DNA of 64,000 bases from Lepidodermella squamata (lineage: Eukaryota > Gastrotricha). This document shows, piece by piece, positions 9,803 to 20,811 of this stretch (position 1 is its first letter; each line of letters begins with the position of its first letter). Location: NCBI GenBank assembly GCA_047495785.1, contig JBLDXI010000023.1:868001-932000 (forward strand). Reading direction: 5' to 3'. Both the position numbers and the translations under genes were made by a program. The notes under the pieces are model-generated. The model was not told the DNA's origin. It saw nothing but the letters and a program-made list of their open reading frames with translations, and did not search any database.

Positions 9803-11015
9803 ATGAAATCCTTAATTCTCTACATTTTGTGCTCAGCCGTTGCGTGGTCGAATAATGTATCAAATAAAGTGAGTTGTTTGAAATTTCGAATTGATTTGCG
9901 AATATTGCACACGACGATCTTAGCTCTCTGATGAAAGGATAGCATACCTCGCAAAGTTCGACCGGCAAGGTACGATTCTAGACAACTGCATGGTGAACCC
10001 AACAATGAACTCGCCGAGTGAATTTCTCGGCTATCCGACCCATATTGACGTTTCATTCCTGCTGGATCGATTTTTCGAAATCGATGATGTGGCTCAAAGC
10101 ATAGCCGTGCAAGGATCGTTAAGAGCTGGTTGGGCTGTTCCATGCATCAAAGAATTGTGGCTGAATTCAAGTCTCTGGCCGACTAAAGAGCTGCCGTTTC
10201 TTGGCGATGAAAAAATAGATACATACTGGGTGCCCCATTTAGTCCACCGAAATAGCGCCAGAAATCCTTACATGAGTAACGACGACTACCTTCAGGTTGT
10301 CTTCGTGCTTTTGTATCAAGGGACGTTCGCAGCCGTGACTGTGGGTCGATTTGAATCCTATTGCGACATGACTTTCTACTACTGGCCTTTTGACACTCAA
10401 AGATGCGGGTTGAAATTCCTCCTCCTAATTCGACTTGACTACGCGAAAATTGTCCAGGCTACCCCGTTTCGTCGCCAGGAAATGATGGCGGCTAATTCGA
10501 ATTGGGACGTCCAAAATGTCGAAGGCTCTGTTGCTATGCGCAATTTTTCCGACTTTGGTTGGCCAGTCTTCTCCGAGGCGGTTTTCACGATCACTTTGAA
10601 GCGAAAACATCAGTACTACCTGGTCAATCTATTCGCGCCGAGTTTGATCCTCGACGCGCTACTTCTTATGACGTTTTTCGTTCCGGCCGAAACGCCAGAT
10701 CGACCTGGAATAGCCTCGACTATTATGCTGGCGATTTTCGTCATGCAGACCATTGTCAACTCGTTCCTGCCGCGGACACCTGAACCCATTCTGGCGGCCT
10801 ATCTTGTCATGGGTCAGGTCATTTTCGGTATGGCCATCGCCTGCTATGCCGCTGGGATGTGTTGGTTCTTATCTGTTTTCCCGAAACGAGCTAAAGCCAA
10901 GTTTAAAAAGAAAATTCCGTTATTTCTAATTGCTGATACCATCATGTTTACGGTTGCACTTCTCGCTCTGCTGCTCATTAACGCAGCCGTCGGTTTGATG
11001 ATCATAACTTCGTAG
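9803..11015 (+). CDS. Cys-loop ligand-gated ion channel subunit, subfamily A, two exons
   Basis: Subunit of 385 aa by my model. Exon 1 (9803-9868) encodes the 22-residue leader starting MKSLILYILCSAVAW. The intron is 9869-9923 (55 bp, GTGAGT...CTTAG, phase 0), and exon 2 is 9924-11015. Exon 2 opens with LSDER and LDNCMVNPTMNSPSEF, matching the exon 2 start of 64-1286, which has DDER and the same phase-0 junction. Further motifs are WAVPC, TYWVPH, the Cys-loop core FPFDTQRC with the preceding residue Trp (YWPFD), and M2 start PDRPGIASTIMLAIF. The shared intron identifies the A pair as the only intron-containing channels in the window. Confidence 0.88.
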
Positions 11016-11493
11016 GCTATCTGCGCAATTATCGCCATTCAACACATTTCTTACGATCTTTTTTCGGTTGACAACATCTACTTCTATCCTTGAGCATAGA
11101 AAATTGCTTTCCGTTTGTTGAGGCTGACCCTAAGCGGATCAGAGAATGGCGTTTAGAAGAAAATAAATTAGACTACCTGCTGGTTTGTCATGGTCACGGT
11201 GCGGCGACAAAACAGCAACTTCGTAGAACGCTGAATGCGGAAGAGATGTATCATGTTTCAGTATGATATTTTAGCTTGTTATTAACAGCTTTATGTCGCT
11301 GTTATGTCACAAGCAGATAAATTTGCTGTTTTGTCACATTTGCTGTTTTGGCTATTTGCTGTTATGACGGGCTGGCAAGTCTTTGTTTGTTCTGAATATT
11401 CACTATTCACTCTTTATTAAACTAATTTCATTGACTTCGTTAAAAATACAACTACATAGAATACGTAAGTCTAAAACTTATGTGGCGTCGAGT
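11016..11493. other. intergenic with short degenerate repeats
   Basis: Spacer between the end of the A channel and the end of the first nuclear receptor gene. At about 11290-11370 the phrase tgctgtt with gtcac recurs four times as an imperfect short tandem pattern. No gene seen. Confidence 0.4.
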
Positions 11494-13995
11494 CTATAAC
11501 TGTTTACTCAAGCCGACAAACTGGTTCTGGAACTCCCGAACAGGCTGGTTGGCTAAAGCGTGGAAGCCAGGCCATCGGCTAGGCAAGTCCTGCATGAGCG
11601 ATCGGAAAATGTTGTCACCGCTTTGAACGACCGACACTAAGTTCTCGATTTTTGAATACTGACTTTGGCAAGTCTCAGCTCCACCCAGCATGTGCTTCAT
11701 CGCCATCTCGTACGAATGGCGAACAAGAGGAATTGGACCGAAATTCACGCGAGAATCATCTGAAAAAATTAAATGAATTAGGAACTTGTGTTTAAAGCCC
11801 AGTATCTATCCCCGCAAAATAAATTGGTCAAAGTAAAAATTACCTTGGCTTAAGCATAGAAGGGCACAAAAGACGGCAAATTCCTGCTGGTTAGAAATAG
11901 TTGCTGCCACTTGGTTGCCAACATAGCTCAGGTAGCTCTTAATCATGAAATCCCTCTCGTTGTCCGTCTGTGAAATTAGCATTGAAAAGCCAGTAAATAA
12001 CCCTGAATCACGAGGAATTAGCCCCAGATTTTCAAAGTTGAACGACATTTGAGCGACAAGAACGGGGAAGAACGAGTTCAGGTACAACACCATGCGTCCC
12101 TGCATGCCGATGGACTTCACGCCGGGTAGAGCATCCAAAAAATCGCTAACTGCCTTCAAGTAAACAGCGAACACGTCGGCTTTGACAATCATAGATTCGT
12201 CAGAAGTCATTTCTGGAGCAATCACAACATTTACCTGTGGAAAAGCATTAATTAAATGGTTGTTGTCTTGCATTCTACACAATTACCTGAGAAATCGGGG
12301 CCAATTTGACGGCAGCCGCAACGCATTGCTGTACAAGCCATTCTGCGAATGAATTTTTGGGCTGCGAAACAGCTGGAGGTATTAGCGACTCAGTGGCTGC
12401 TGTTTGTGGGCTACTCTCTCCCCGTCCTATTAGCATCTGATTGAGAGTCAGGTATGGCCCTTCAGCACCGCTACTCTCTTTCCTTCCCTCGAGCTGTAAC
12501 CCTCCTCCAACTGCTGCAGCGGAAGAAGTCGAAGGCATTTCGATCGAAAACATAGCCGCCACGTGGTAATCGAACGCAGCCGAAGCAGCCCGAATGGCCT
12601 GCGATGTTTGATCAATGTTAGGCGTAACTGTCAGCGATATCTGATCGAAGAATTCATCGTCACTGCTGCTCACTGTTGATTGCAAAAGTAACAAGTCCGA
12701 TGTCAGCTGGGTTTCTTGAGAAGGCTGTTTAGCGAGAGGGCTAGGTTGAGAAGGGCCAGTCGATTCATCTGAAGAATCTCTGATTGATCTTGTGATTGTC
12801 ACTTGGTGACGATCGTGCGGCATGCTTTCTAAGCTGTACGATTCAGATTGAAATGGCGATATCGGCTCAGGATTGGGCATGCTTGTAGTCACCACTGACG
12901 ATTGAGCGGGTAAGGTTGATTCGCTCGAGCAAGATGAGTCCATGATAGAACTTTCAGTCGAGCTCACTTCCCTCGCTTGTTGCAACGACTCGCGCCGACT
13001 TGAAGAAAGCGCGTGCCTAAAACATTGTAAACAATAAAAAATTACGTAATTGAAATTCAACGGGTTACTAGGATGTAATCCTCATGAGTTGAGTTTATGA
13101 TTAAATTAACTCAATGCTCACGGAATTTTTCGTCTCCGGGTTTGTAGCCGCGTGTCGTCTGAGGAGGATTCATCAACATCGTAATCGAGGTCATCGCAAT
13201 CAATGCTGCGATTGTAAACAGGCCCCTTCCACTTGCTAGATGATCCGCCCATTGCCTGCTCGTGCGTATACAACGAATAGCGGCTCCGTGAGAAACACTC
13301 AGGATACATACCAGCATCATAGCAGCGGCGCAGGTAGCAACTACGGCAGTCAGATTTAAGACTGCACGAAGCTTTCGGAATAAATTCGTCCTGTGGTTTG
13401 GAATTTCGAGGGCGTTGTATGCATCCATGTGATGTCCCACGCGTTTGACTAGCGCGGGCGAAAAAGAATCCGCAATTTTCACAAGAGACGACCCCGAAGA
13501 AAAATCCTCGGCCTAAAAGAAATCACAAAAAATCACAGACATCATTTGAATAAAATTGATCATACTCGACGCACTGCAAACTGCACAGGGAATTCTGCTG
13601 AAATCAACGCCCAGTGATTCTTTCGGCACTTCCGAACCACTGCTACCCACCGTTGCTCGTCGCTTTGCTTGCAGTAACCGGCTGCTTTCTGCCCTGTTCA
13701 ATAGCTTAGCTCTTCGCATGTTTGATTTAACACTCGAGCACGTCTTGTATTTGCAGAGTCGGCATTTCGCCAGGTCCGATGCTGATTTATGTTTCGCAGT
13801 TCGGTCTGAGCAGACGCAATCGCTCTCATCTGGCGGGCCTTCTGCTCGGCATTGCAGGTGAAATTCGCGGCAAGATTCGCATATGGATAATCTTGGAAGT
13901 TGAGTTGAATCTCGGCTGCTTCGAGTTAACGGGTGATGCCGAATTTTCGGTATCAGACGTCGACAGACGCCGCAGTACGATTTGCAAGCACTCAT
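11494..13995 (-). CDS. nuclear receptor with two DNA-binding domains, copy 1
   Basis: Predicted ligand-regulated transcription factor of 735 aa. My five exons are 13566-13995, 13122-13512, 12287-13016, 11844-12234 and 11494-11759; the joined length is a multiple of three and frames agree at every junction. The N-terminal zinc-finger domain (exon 1) has CGVC, then CESC, then a CRLCKYKTC module. The second DNA-binding domain spans exons 1-2: CAVC, 13 residues, CENCGFFFARA, and ends CRSCYLRRCYDAGM, the signature of nuclear receptors. Exon 3 is a Ser-rich hinge ending in a helix with FAEWLVQQC. Exons 4-5 form a divergent ligand-binding domain (FLDALPGVKSI, then LYLNSFFPVLVAQ). No clear AF-2 helix is seen. 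Acts in the nucleus; the ligand is unknown. Confidence 0.82.
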
Positions 13996-15395
13996 CGCGC
14001 GGCCATCCAGTATTAATATTCTACAATTCAGAAATTTGAAAAATATTAATCTGAATTCTGCCAAACAAAATGATAAAAATTGAGAAATGAGGAATTTTAA
14101 TATCAATCGCAATCGCGATTTCTGCAGCGTAGTCTGATTATGTTTGAACATTTGAAAACGCGAAAGAGAAATATGCAATTACATACTTGAAGGCCAATAT
14201 CCAGTATGCGGTGAATGTTTCATTGTGTTTCATTGAATAAAAGCGAGTTGCTCGGCTTTTCAAATGGTGCGACAGCAATTAGTCGCCACGCGCGTCTTAT
14301 TCCTGCCTCCAACATCTCGCAGCGGGAAAAATACAAAGGTGAACGCAACTCTATTCTTCCGCTAGCGATATACTAGAGCACCACGGTTGAAAAAGAACAC
14401 AGCAACGCTAGCTTGAATTGACCTTTTTGACCGGCGGCGTAAACAACATGGCTTTAACGAATGCTGATGGTGTCTTAAATATGCCGTGACGCACTAATCT
14501 GCACTTACTGGCGGCGAGCAACAGGTTATCAGCATTTTCACAAGTTGCAGAGATAAATACATGAAGTCAAAATAAAAAGTTTAACTCCACCTGTAGTGTG
14601 CCAAGTACTAAAGAAGCCATGGCAAGAAAGCGCCGAAAAACCTCAAGAGATGAGGGCCCTTTAGTCAGACAAATTCGGGGCTAAAAACACTCAAACGTAG
14701 CCCCAATTCGAGGATCCTACTTTATACACTGTCCTCCTGGGTTGCGATGCCTCTCATTCCCCTTTATACATTATTCTTACGGCTGCTGTTGATCCAGTCA
14801 CACACAAGTATTTGGCACAAGGTATTTTTTCAACAGCATACCAAAAACCATAGTACTCCAGAGGAGCTGCGTATTTAAAAGTCAATTAATTTTCACCCTG
14901 AAATAATTCTCGAAATTTGTCCTCGATAATTTTTGAGCAGAAGAATTTGTGGCTAGAACTGACAAGAGACAAAGCATATCATTCCAGAATCCAGAAATTA
15001 GATTTTATTTAACTAATGAGCGAAACATCACAAGTATGCAAAATTGCACATTTTCCTGCCCGGCGATGGTTCCTCCGCGCGCGCTCTTATTGCTATTATC
15101 CTTAAGAAAAAAATACCGACTACGAGCATAAAAAATTTATTCAAAAGAAAAGACATTCTGAATATTGGACTTTCACATTGAGACTTCGCTGCGCGCGCGA
15201 GGAAGGCTGTGATCATTTGTTGCGCATTAAATTCGAGCGAGGTAAACTTACGCGAAAACCTGGTGGCCAATAGAAGCGCGCGGGCCGAGGAAGCACCGGC
15301 GGGGCGAAAAATGTGCGTGTAAATTACGACTACCCAATCAGCCTTTTGCTTGATTGCACTGTATCAAGAACGTAGTCGAGAAAATCAAGGATCGA
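13996..15395. other. intergenic between the two nuclear receptor genes
   Basis: 1.4 kb that should contain the promoter of the first receptor. From about 15045 to 15320 it includes a GC-rich inverted repeat, listed separately. Small open frames (14949-15131 plus, 15028-15270 minus) lie inside that repeat and have no support as genes. Confidence 0.45.
15045..15319. repeat. imperfect GC-rich inverted repeat, MITE-like
   Basis: The left arm at 15045-15087 (contains gcacattttcctgcccgg and cctccgcgcgcgc) is mirrored as an imperfect reverse complement at 15272-15319 (gcgcgcgggccgaggaagc ... aaaatgtgcgtg). The arms differ by several substitutions and small gaps. An unpaired region of about 185 bp lies between. 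No target duplication could be defined. An old non-autonomous inverted-repeat element is the likeliest reading. Confidence 0.35.
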
Positions 15396-17865
15396 TCATC
15401 TGAAGAGATGTAATCGTTGCGAGGACCTACCTCGACGCTCTTGCTGCATCATTTCAACAAACTGCTGCTGGAAATCCCGGACAAGTGAGTCAGCGAGTTC
15501 AAATATTGGCATTTCTAGCATCAGCGTATAGAAAATATCGGCACCACGACGAAAAACCGCCATCAAATTCTGCATTTTCGCCAGTCTATTCAGACTGCTG
15601 ACTGAACCACCTAGCAAATGTTCCATAGCTAGCTCGTAAGAGTGCCGAATAAGTTCGATTTGGTCAGAATTAGCTAGCCTTCCGTTATCTGAAAAAAGTT
15701 GAAGCTATAGATTGAATGAAATATTCAAGTTTGAGCCTACCAGGGCTGAAGCAAACCAGAGCGCAAAAAACAGAAAATTCACGTAGGTTCGAAATCGCTG
15801 CCGCTAGTTGATGACCAACATAGCTCAAGTAGCTTTTAATCATAAAATCTCGCTCATTATCAGCCTGCAGCATCATCATATAAAATCCGTTATATTGCCT
15901 AAAATCGCGCTTCGCTACCGAGCCTGAGGCATTGTTGAAGTTGAGAGACATCTGGGCAATTACAACTCGAAAGAACGCGTGTAGGTATAAGAGTTTGCGA
16001 TCTTGCGGGTTGATCGACTTCACTCCGGGCAAGGCTGTCAAGAATTCGTTAATAGCCCTTAATTGAACGGCAAGAGCATCCGCTTTCACAGCAGCGACGT
16101 TTTCGGTCGTCATCTCTGGGGCAATAGTTAATTCGATCTACAACATAAGCAATTTGGTATTATAATTGGGGAATTGAGTAATAACATGAATAGCCCCTTC
16201 TTAAATCATACACACCTGTGAAATCGGGATCAATTTGACAGAAGCCGCAACGCACTGTTGAATCAACCATTCAGCGAACGAATTTTGTGGCTGTGATACT
16301 GCTGTTGGTGCCAGCGAATCGAGTGACAAGAGGCAGTTGGTTGATGATCCCAGCAGGATTCCATTCAGAGTCAAACAACCTACTCGATCCGAAGTTCCGA
16401 CGCCAATCGCCACGGCTCTACCCTCTGTTAGAGCATGAGTTGAAGCAGTTCGTTTGAACGTAGCATCACCTTTGACTGTTCCTGTATGATATCTCCCGCC
16501 TCCTCTTCTGCCCTTCGACTTGGATATAGACCTCCTCGAAGCGCTTATTAGCTTTTGTTTAGGAGTTTGAAACGGGACGTCTTGGTCGATTTTTGCGGCT
16601 GACGATTCCGACCATGTCACAGATGAGGAAGAATTCAGCCGAGGATGTGACATATTCGTGTCCACATATTGATTTGCTGTAACAGGCTCGTGCGAAGTCT
16701 CGGCATTCATCGCATCGGTTTCACACGCCGTTAGTTCATGCCTTGATCGTCTTGCAACTGTTCTATCGTTTTTAATACAAATGTGCGTTACTTCTTCCGA
16801 AAGAATGGTGAGAATTAGGAAAAATTCGGGAAAAAATCGTCACGTTCCGCGTAACTTCAAAAATACTTACGATAAGGGTCTCCCGTTTAAAGGTAACTGG
16901 CAAGTCGCAGCGCTGCCATCTGAGGCGGCGCCTAATCCAGTGCTATCTGACGGTTCCTCAGTTTCATCATCGTGATCTATATTCATCTCGTTAACATTCG
17001 CCGATCTCAAATCGGCCAACATTTTGATAGTTTCGCGAGAATCTTGTGTATAGCGGCCCATTTGCGAAACGCCCCGACTCATGCCAGCGTTGTAGCAGCG
17101 GCGCAGCCGGCATAACCGGCATTTTGATATCGGGCCGCACGGAGATTTCGGCGTAAATTTGACGTTGAGAGGGCGTTGTAAGCAAACGATATCTGTTCGA
17201 TGTCTATGACTCGATGCACGGATGAAAAATACTTTGCAGCTCGAGCATGTTATTGCGCCGAAGTGACAGCCAGAGCCTAAAAAATAAAAAAATTGTGGAA
17301 AATAATCTGTCGGCTCGGCTATTGCGCATTCGAAATTGTTAATAAATCATTTCGAAGCTTAGGAATTTCGAAGGGCTTAGCGCGAAGACGGGTTAAATAA
17401 AGGTTGAATAAGACAAAAGTTTCAAAACATTGCAACGACTTGCTTACTTGGTGAGCCGCAAACTGCACACGGGATTCTAGCAAAATGAACATCGAGTGAA
17501 TTATTCGAACTTGTCTGCTCGCTGCTACCTGCCCGATTTCCACTAGGTGGCAAGGTTTGATTTGATGCCGATGCCCTCGCTGCCGCGTTGTAGTCGATGA
17601 ATTTCATTCGACGCGCCTTCTGAATGCGTTCCATCACAGTCTTGCATAGCTTGTATCGACATGTTCGACATTTTTTGAGATCTGGCGCGTGGGCACTCGA
17701 GTTCCCACAGGTGCAGTCGCTTTTCATGGACGCTCCTTTCGCTTGGCAACGCCGGTAGAACTTGAGGCAAGCTTCGCACAGCGAATCTGTGGCCTCCTGG
17801 TTGCGTCTATTGATGCCTGGTATCAGCCTTCGACAAACGCTACAATGTAAATCTGAGCCATCCAT
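15396..17865 (-). CDS. nuclear receptor with two DNA-binding domains, copy 2
   Basis: Tandem paralogue of the gene at 11494-13995; 679 aa by my model. Exons: 17448-17865, 16871-17276, 16216-16741, 15741-16137, 15396-15688. The four intron phases (1, 2, 0, 1) equal those of copy 1. The first zinc-finger domain is CSVC...CEACLKFYRRC...CRTCRYKLC. The second reads CAVC, 13 residues, CSSCKVFFIRA, then CRLCRLRRCYNAGM. The P-box CEACLK of domain one resembles the CEACKK box reported for the first domain of 2DBD receptors. The hinge is Ser/Lys-rich. The ligand-binding part (FLTALPGVKSI, SLNFNNA, NERDFMIKSYLSYVGHQ) aligns closely with copy 1. The acceptor of exon 3 is the least certain junction. The locus reads as a live gene. 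Confidence 0.82.
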
Positions 17866-18433
17866 GTTTCAAAGAAATATCTAAATCTAAATTTCAACTC
17901 AATATTTCCATTCAAGGAGGGATTATAGTTAAAATAAAGGTCATCCAAATTGCCATGCTATTGTAAAATTCACGTAGTAATTACAAGCGAATGTCTTCAT
18001 AATGATAATTAAAACCGTGCATAGTGTCTACAGCTTGCTACTAGATAATTTCATTGTGCTTCGTGAGTGGATGAACACTTTTGTTCATCTTTCGAGACGC
18101 ATAATACACTGAAAATGAATTGCTTGTATATTAAGTCTTCACATACATTTTTGAATGAATGAACAAACGTTGCATAAGTGCTTTTGGATGTTTAGTTTGA
18201 TGTTATTTTGTTCACACGAAGTTACCGCTACGTCTCGTGCAGTATGACCTCCATTGTCTTTTTGAGCATCTTTATTAACTAAATCTGAGAACGTGATTTT
18301 ACGGGAATTACTGACACTGATCTTATGCTGTCATTCATAACAAAGCTATCTCAGCCGCAGTTTGCGAACTTCTATCAGCAAAAAGTCGAATTTATTACAT
18401 TTAATTTTATTTATTTCACGTGCTCAAGTTGAT
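17866..18433. other. intergenic upstream of nuclear receptor copy 2
   Basis: 568 AT-rich bp between the receptor start and the stop codon of the subfamily D channel, both on the minus strand. No gene or repeat recognised; the receptor promoter presumably lies here. Confidence 0.4.
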
Positions 18434-19573
18434 TTAGTCTAAAGCACTGAAATGTGGACGCATAACTTGAAGGACGAAAACACAAGTCAAGGTGAAGGCG
18501 ATAATCGCTACCGAACAAGCTATAACATCCATCAGCCTATTCCTAGACAGTTTAAACCGCCCATGAACTATGACATTATGATTAAACCACTTCGAGTACA
18601 TTTTAGCGATATAACACGTTACAAATGCATATAGAGTGATCAGCAGGGTCAACAATTCGCATGAACGTGTGAAATCACTGAGCAACATCCGTCCTGGTTT
18701 CGCCGGCGTCCTTCGGCTGACTTCAAGCCTTAACACAGTCATAGCGAGGAGAACCGTGATCGCAAATCCAGGTCTTAGCGGCTTAGCTGCGTGGATGGCG
18801 ATCGAGAGGAACTGCATCGAGGTCAAAATGATGCAAGGAACCATGAGAAACCAAACGTAGAAATGAGGCCGTCGAATAAATAAGAAATCGTAAACAGCAT
18901 TGTAATAAATCCCGCCACGAATGACTTTACGCTTTATAAGAAGAAGTAATTGCCAGTTGTCGAAATATTTAGCAGGCGGGGCGACACCAGCGCGAATATC
19001 GACTAAATTGGCATCTTGCAGTCTATTCCCGATGCGAAGTTGGATTGAACATGTTTGATTGTCGAAAGGAAAGTTCGATAGGTCGATATCACAATGAGAG
19101 GAGATAACACCTCGCAAATTCATCTGTAAATTAGCACTAATTCCGTTGAATTTGATTAACAGCTCCTTCTGAAAGTGTTTCATCGTTGGATCATTAACAG
19201 AATTCTCGTGATATATCAGCGGTGTCCAGAAAAGCGAGGCATTTGGGTAGAATACGTCACCCTGATACTGATACTTTCTCAGCTCGTAGCAGCGAATTGT
19301 CCAAGCTATTTGAAGGTTGATCAAAAACTTGAAGCTCTGCGCAACATCGTCAACTCCAAAGTTGCGAATGGCAATCAGGTTGATTAGAAAAGGCGTCGGA
19401 ACACAGGATTGGTCGGAGTAGGCAAAACTTCTGCTAGTGTTGCAGTTCGGGTTCATAGATTCAACCGACATGTGATTGCAGTCGTTCAGCAAAGCTATAC
19501 TTCTAGAATTCGCTACCTCTGAGAATTGCAAACTTGAGCAGATACTCGAAAGTAGGACGAGTATGGCAAGCAT
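18434..19573 (-). CDS. Cys-loop ligand-gated ion channel subunit, subfamily D
   Basis: Single-exon subunit of 379 aa, the most divergent channel type in the window. Leader MLAILVLLSSICSS. Loop-A-like LFWTPL is near 115-119. The Cys-loop is C161-C175 with 13 residues between and core FPFDNQTC. Two extra N-terminal cysteines (NPNCNTS and DQSC) are absent from other subfamilies. The pore segment starts KPLRPGFAITVLLAM, so the acidic residue seen before M2 in the other subfamilies is Leu here. Charged residues follow in M2 (LRLEVSRR). The 9' Leu is kept. The linker before M4 is about 25 residues and basic. Ion selectivity cannot be assumed to match the other subfamilies. Paralogue: 28953-30095. 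Confidence 0.85.
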   Translation of the reverse strand: MLAILVLLSSICSSLQFSEVANSRSIALLNDCNHMSVESMNPNCNTSRSFAYSDQSCVPTPFLINLIAIRNFGVDDVAQSFKFLINLQIAWTIRCYELRKYQYQGDVFYPNASLFWTPLIYHENSVNDPTMKHFQKELLIKFNGISANLQMNLRGVISSHCDIDLSNFPFDNQTCSIQLRIGNRLQDANLVDIRAGVAPPAKYFDNWQLLLLIKRKVIRGGIYYNAVYDFLFIRRPHFYVWFLMVPCIILTSMQFLSIAIHAAKPLRPGFAITVLLAMTVLRLEVSRRTPAKPGRMLLSDFTRSCELLTLLITLYAFVTCYIAKMYSKWFNHNVIVHGRFKLSRNRLMDVIACSVAIIAFTLTCVFVLQVMRPHFSALD

Positions 19574-19871
19574 TTGAAAAAAAACTGGCTGAATAAGTTC
19601 AATAGTGAAAAATCACGCTCTCCCGATTCACATAGCTCCTATGTGCGATTATTTGCCAGGAAATGAAACGAAATCCAAACATACCCAGCAAATACTTCCC
19701 CACAAATTCAAAAAAATACAGGCTGTACTGGTGAACATAACGCATAATTTGAACAAAAAAGAGGATGTTTTCATAATAATCTGTTAAAAACATCACATCA
19801 AAATAGCTATTGTGAAAACATTTCTGCGGGTTATCTCACACAGTTTGGCGGTTATAGCTACTAGTATAACA

Positions 19872-19892
19872 GGCGCCCGCTTCGCGGGCGCC
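19872..19892 (-). repeat. Helitron 3'-terminal hairpin
   Basis: A perfect 9-bp GC stem (ggcgcccgc / gcgggcgcc) with a 3-nt loop, seven bases before the terminal CTAG on the minus strand. This is the rolling-circle termination structure typical of Helitron 3' ends. Confidence 0.9.
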
Positions 19893-19997
19893 AATGTATG
19901 TATACCGGATTGACGATTTGGAAAGCAATAAAAGGAAAGACTCAGTTTTATTTCACACTAAACAACCGCAATTCAAGGAAGAAAAAAGCGGAGATAA

Positions 19998-20597
19998 TTA
20001 ATAATCGGTGTAAATTTCATGAGAGGTGAGGTTGCATTCTTCGGCTTCTTTCTCAGGGTTGTCGAACGATATCAGGCAGTCTTAGAATTAAGAATATTAA
20101 AATGGTCATATGTATTTGATGGAAATTTCGCTTTACTCACCGTAGACGTAGCCGGGGTCGACATCCTCCAGATACATGTGTACAATGGCAACGGTGCAGT
20201 TGACTTCTTGCATTTCTCGCCCTAATCGCCTGAAACCGCGTGAATCCAAGTGAGAGGACATCGCCTGTCGCCAATTGCTGACATACGCTGTCCGCCACGT
20301 CTTAATCCAGATGAAGTAGTACCCCATATCTGGGTCGTCGTCAAACTCGGGGTCCCAGTAGTCCTCGGCATCCTCATCAAGTCGAGAGTCATCCGGGCTG
20401 CAAGATTCATATAGGAATTTCCATCCAGGAAATTTTGGTACGAAGCCAACGCCGCAAATCTCAAATATCTCTTGAAAAATGTGTAGAATACCACACCTGG
20501 AAACGGATTCTCGCAGATCTCGGTACCAGAAGACGTACTCTTCGGGGATTTCGTAATAAACGCGATAACGGTCAGTGTAATACCAACTGGGGTACAT
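19998..20597 (-). CDS. Helitron cargo gene, acidic protein of unknown function
   Basis: Two exons (20141-20597 and 19998-20080) with a 60-bp GTGAGT...TTCTAAG intron give 179 aa. I do not recognise the protein. It is rich in Tyr, Trp, Asp and Glu, with an acidic stretch (DSRLDEDAEDYWDPEFDDD) and no leader or membrane span from the chosen ATG (MYPSWYYTDRY). An open frame continues upstream to 20690 behind a possible TTTTTTAG acceptor at about 20630, so a further 5' exon is possible. It sits between the helicase stop (20812) and the Helitron 3' end and is oriented with the transposase, so it moves with the element: either an accessory gene or a captured host gene. Confidence 0.55.
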
Positions 20598-20811
20598 ATT
20601 AGTCGAAATATTATTCTGATCTAAAAAAATAATTTGAATTAAATAAATTAGGGAGAGGAGATAGTTTGTGGACGAAATTCTGACGTCCACAACTGGGGAA
20701 GAATAAAATTTGAGATCATGAAAAGTGAAGAATTCTGGAAAATGAATTATGCTATGCGGATAGAATAGAAAAAATTAGGTAAAGCTGGATGTAAGAAGTG
20801 GCTATAAGCCA

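Noticed and set aside
13111-13482. 123-codon minus-strand frame rich in Ala and Val
   Set aside because: It is the wrong frame of nuclear receptor exon 2; the zinc-finger frame is the real one.
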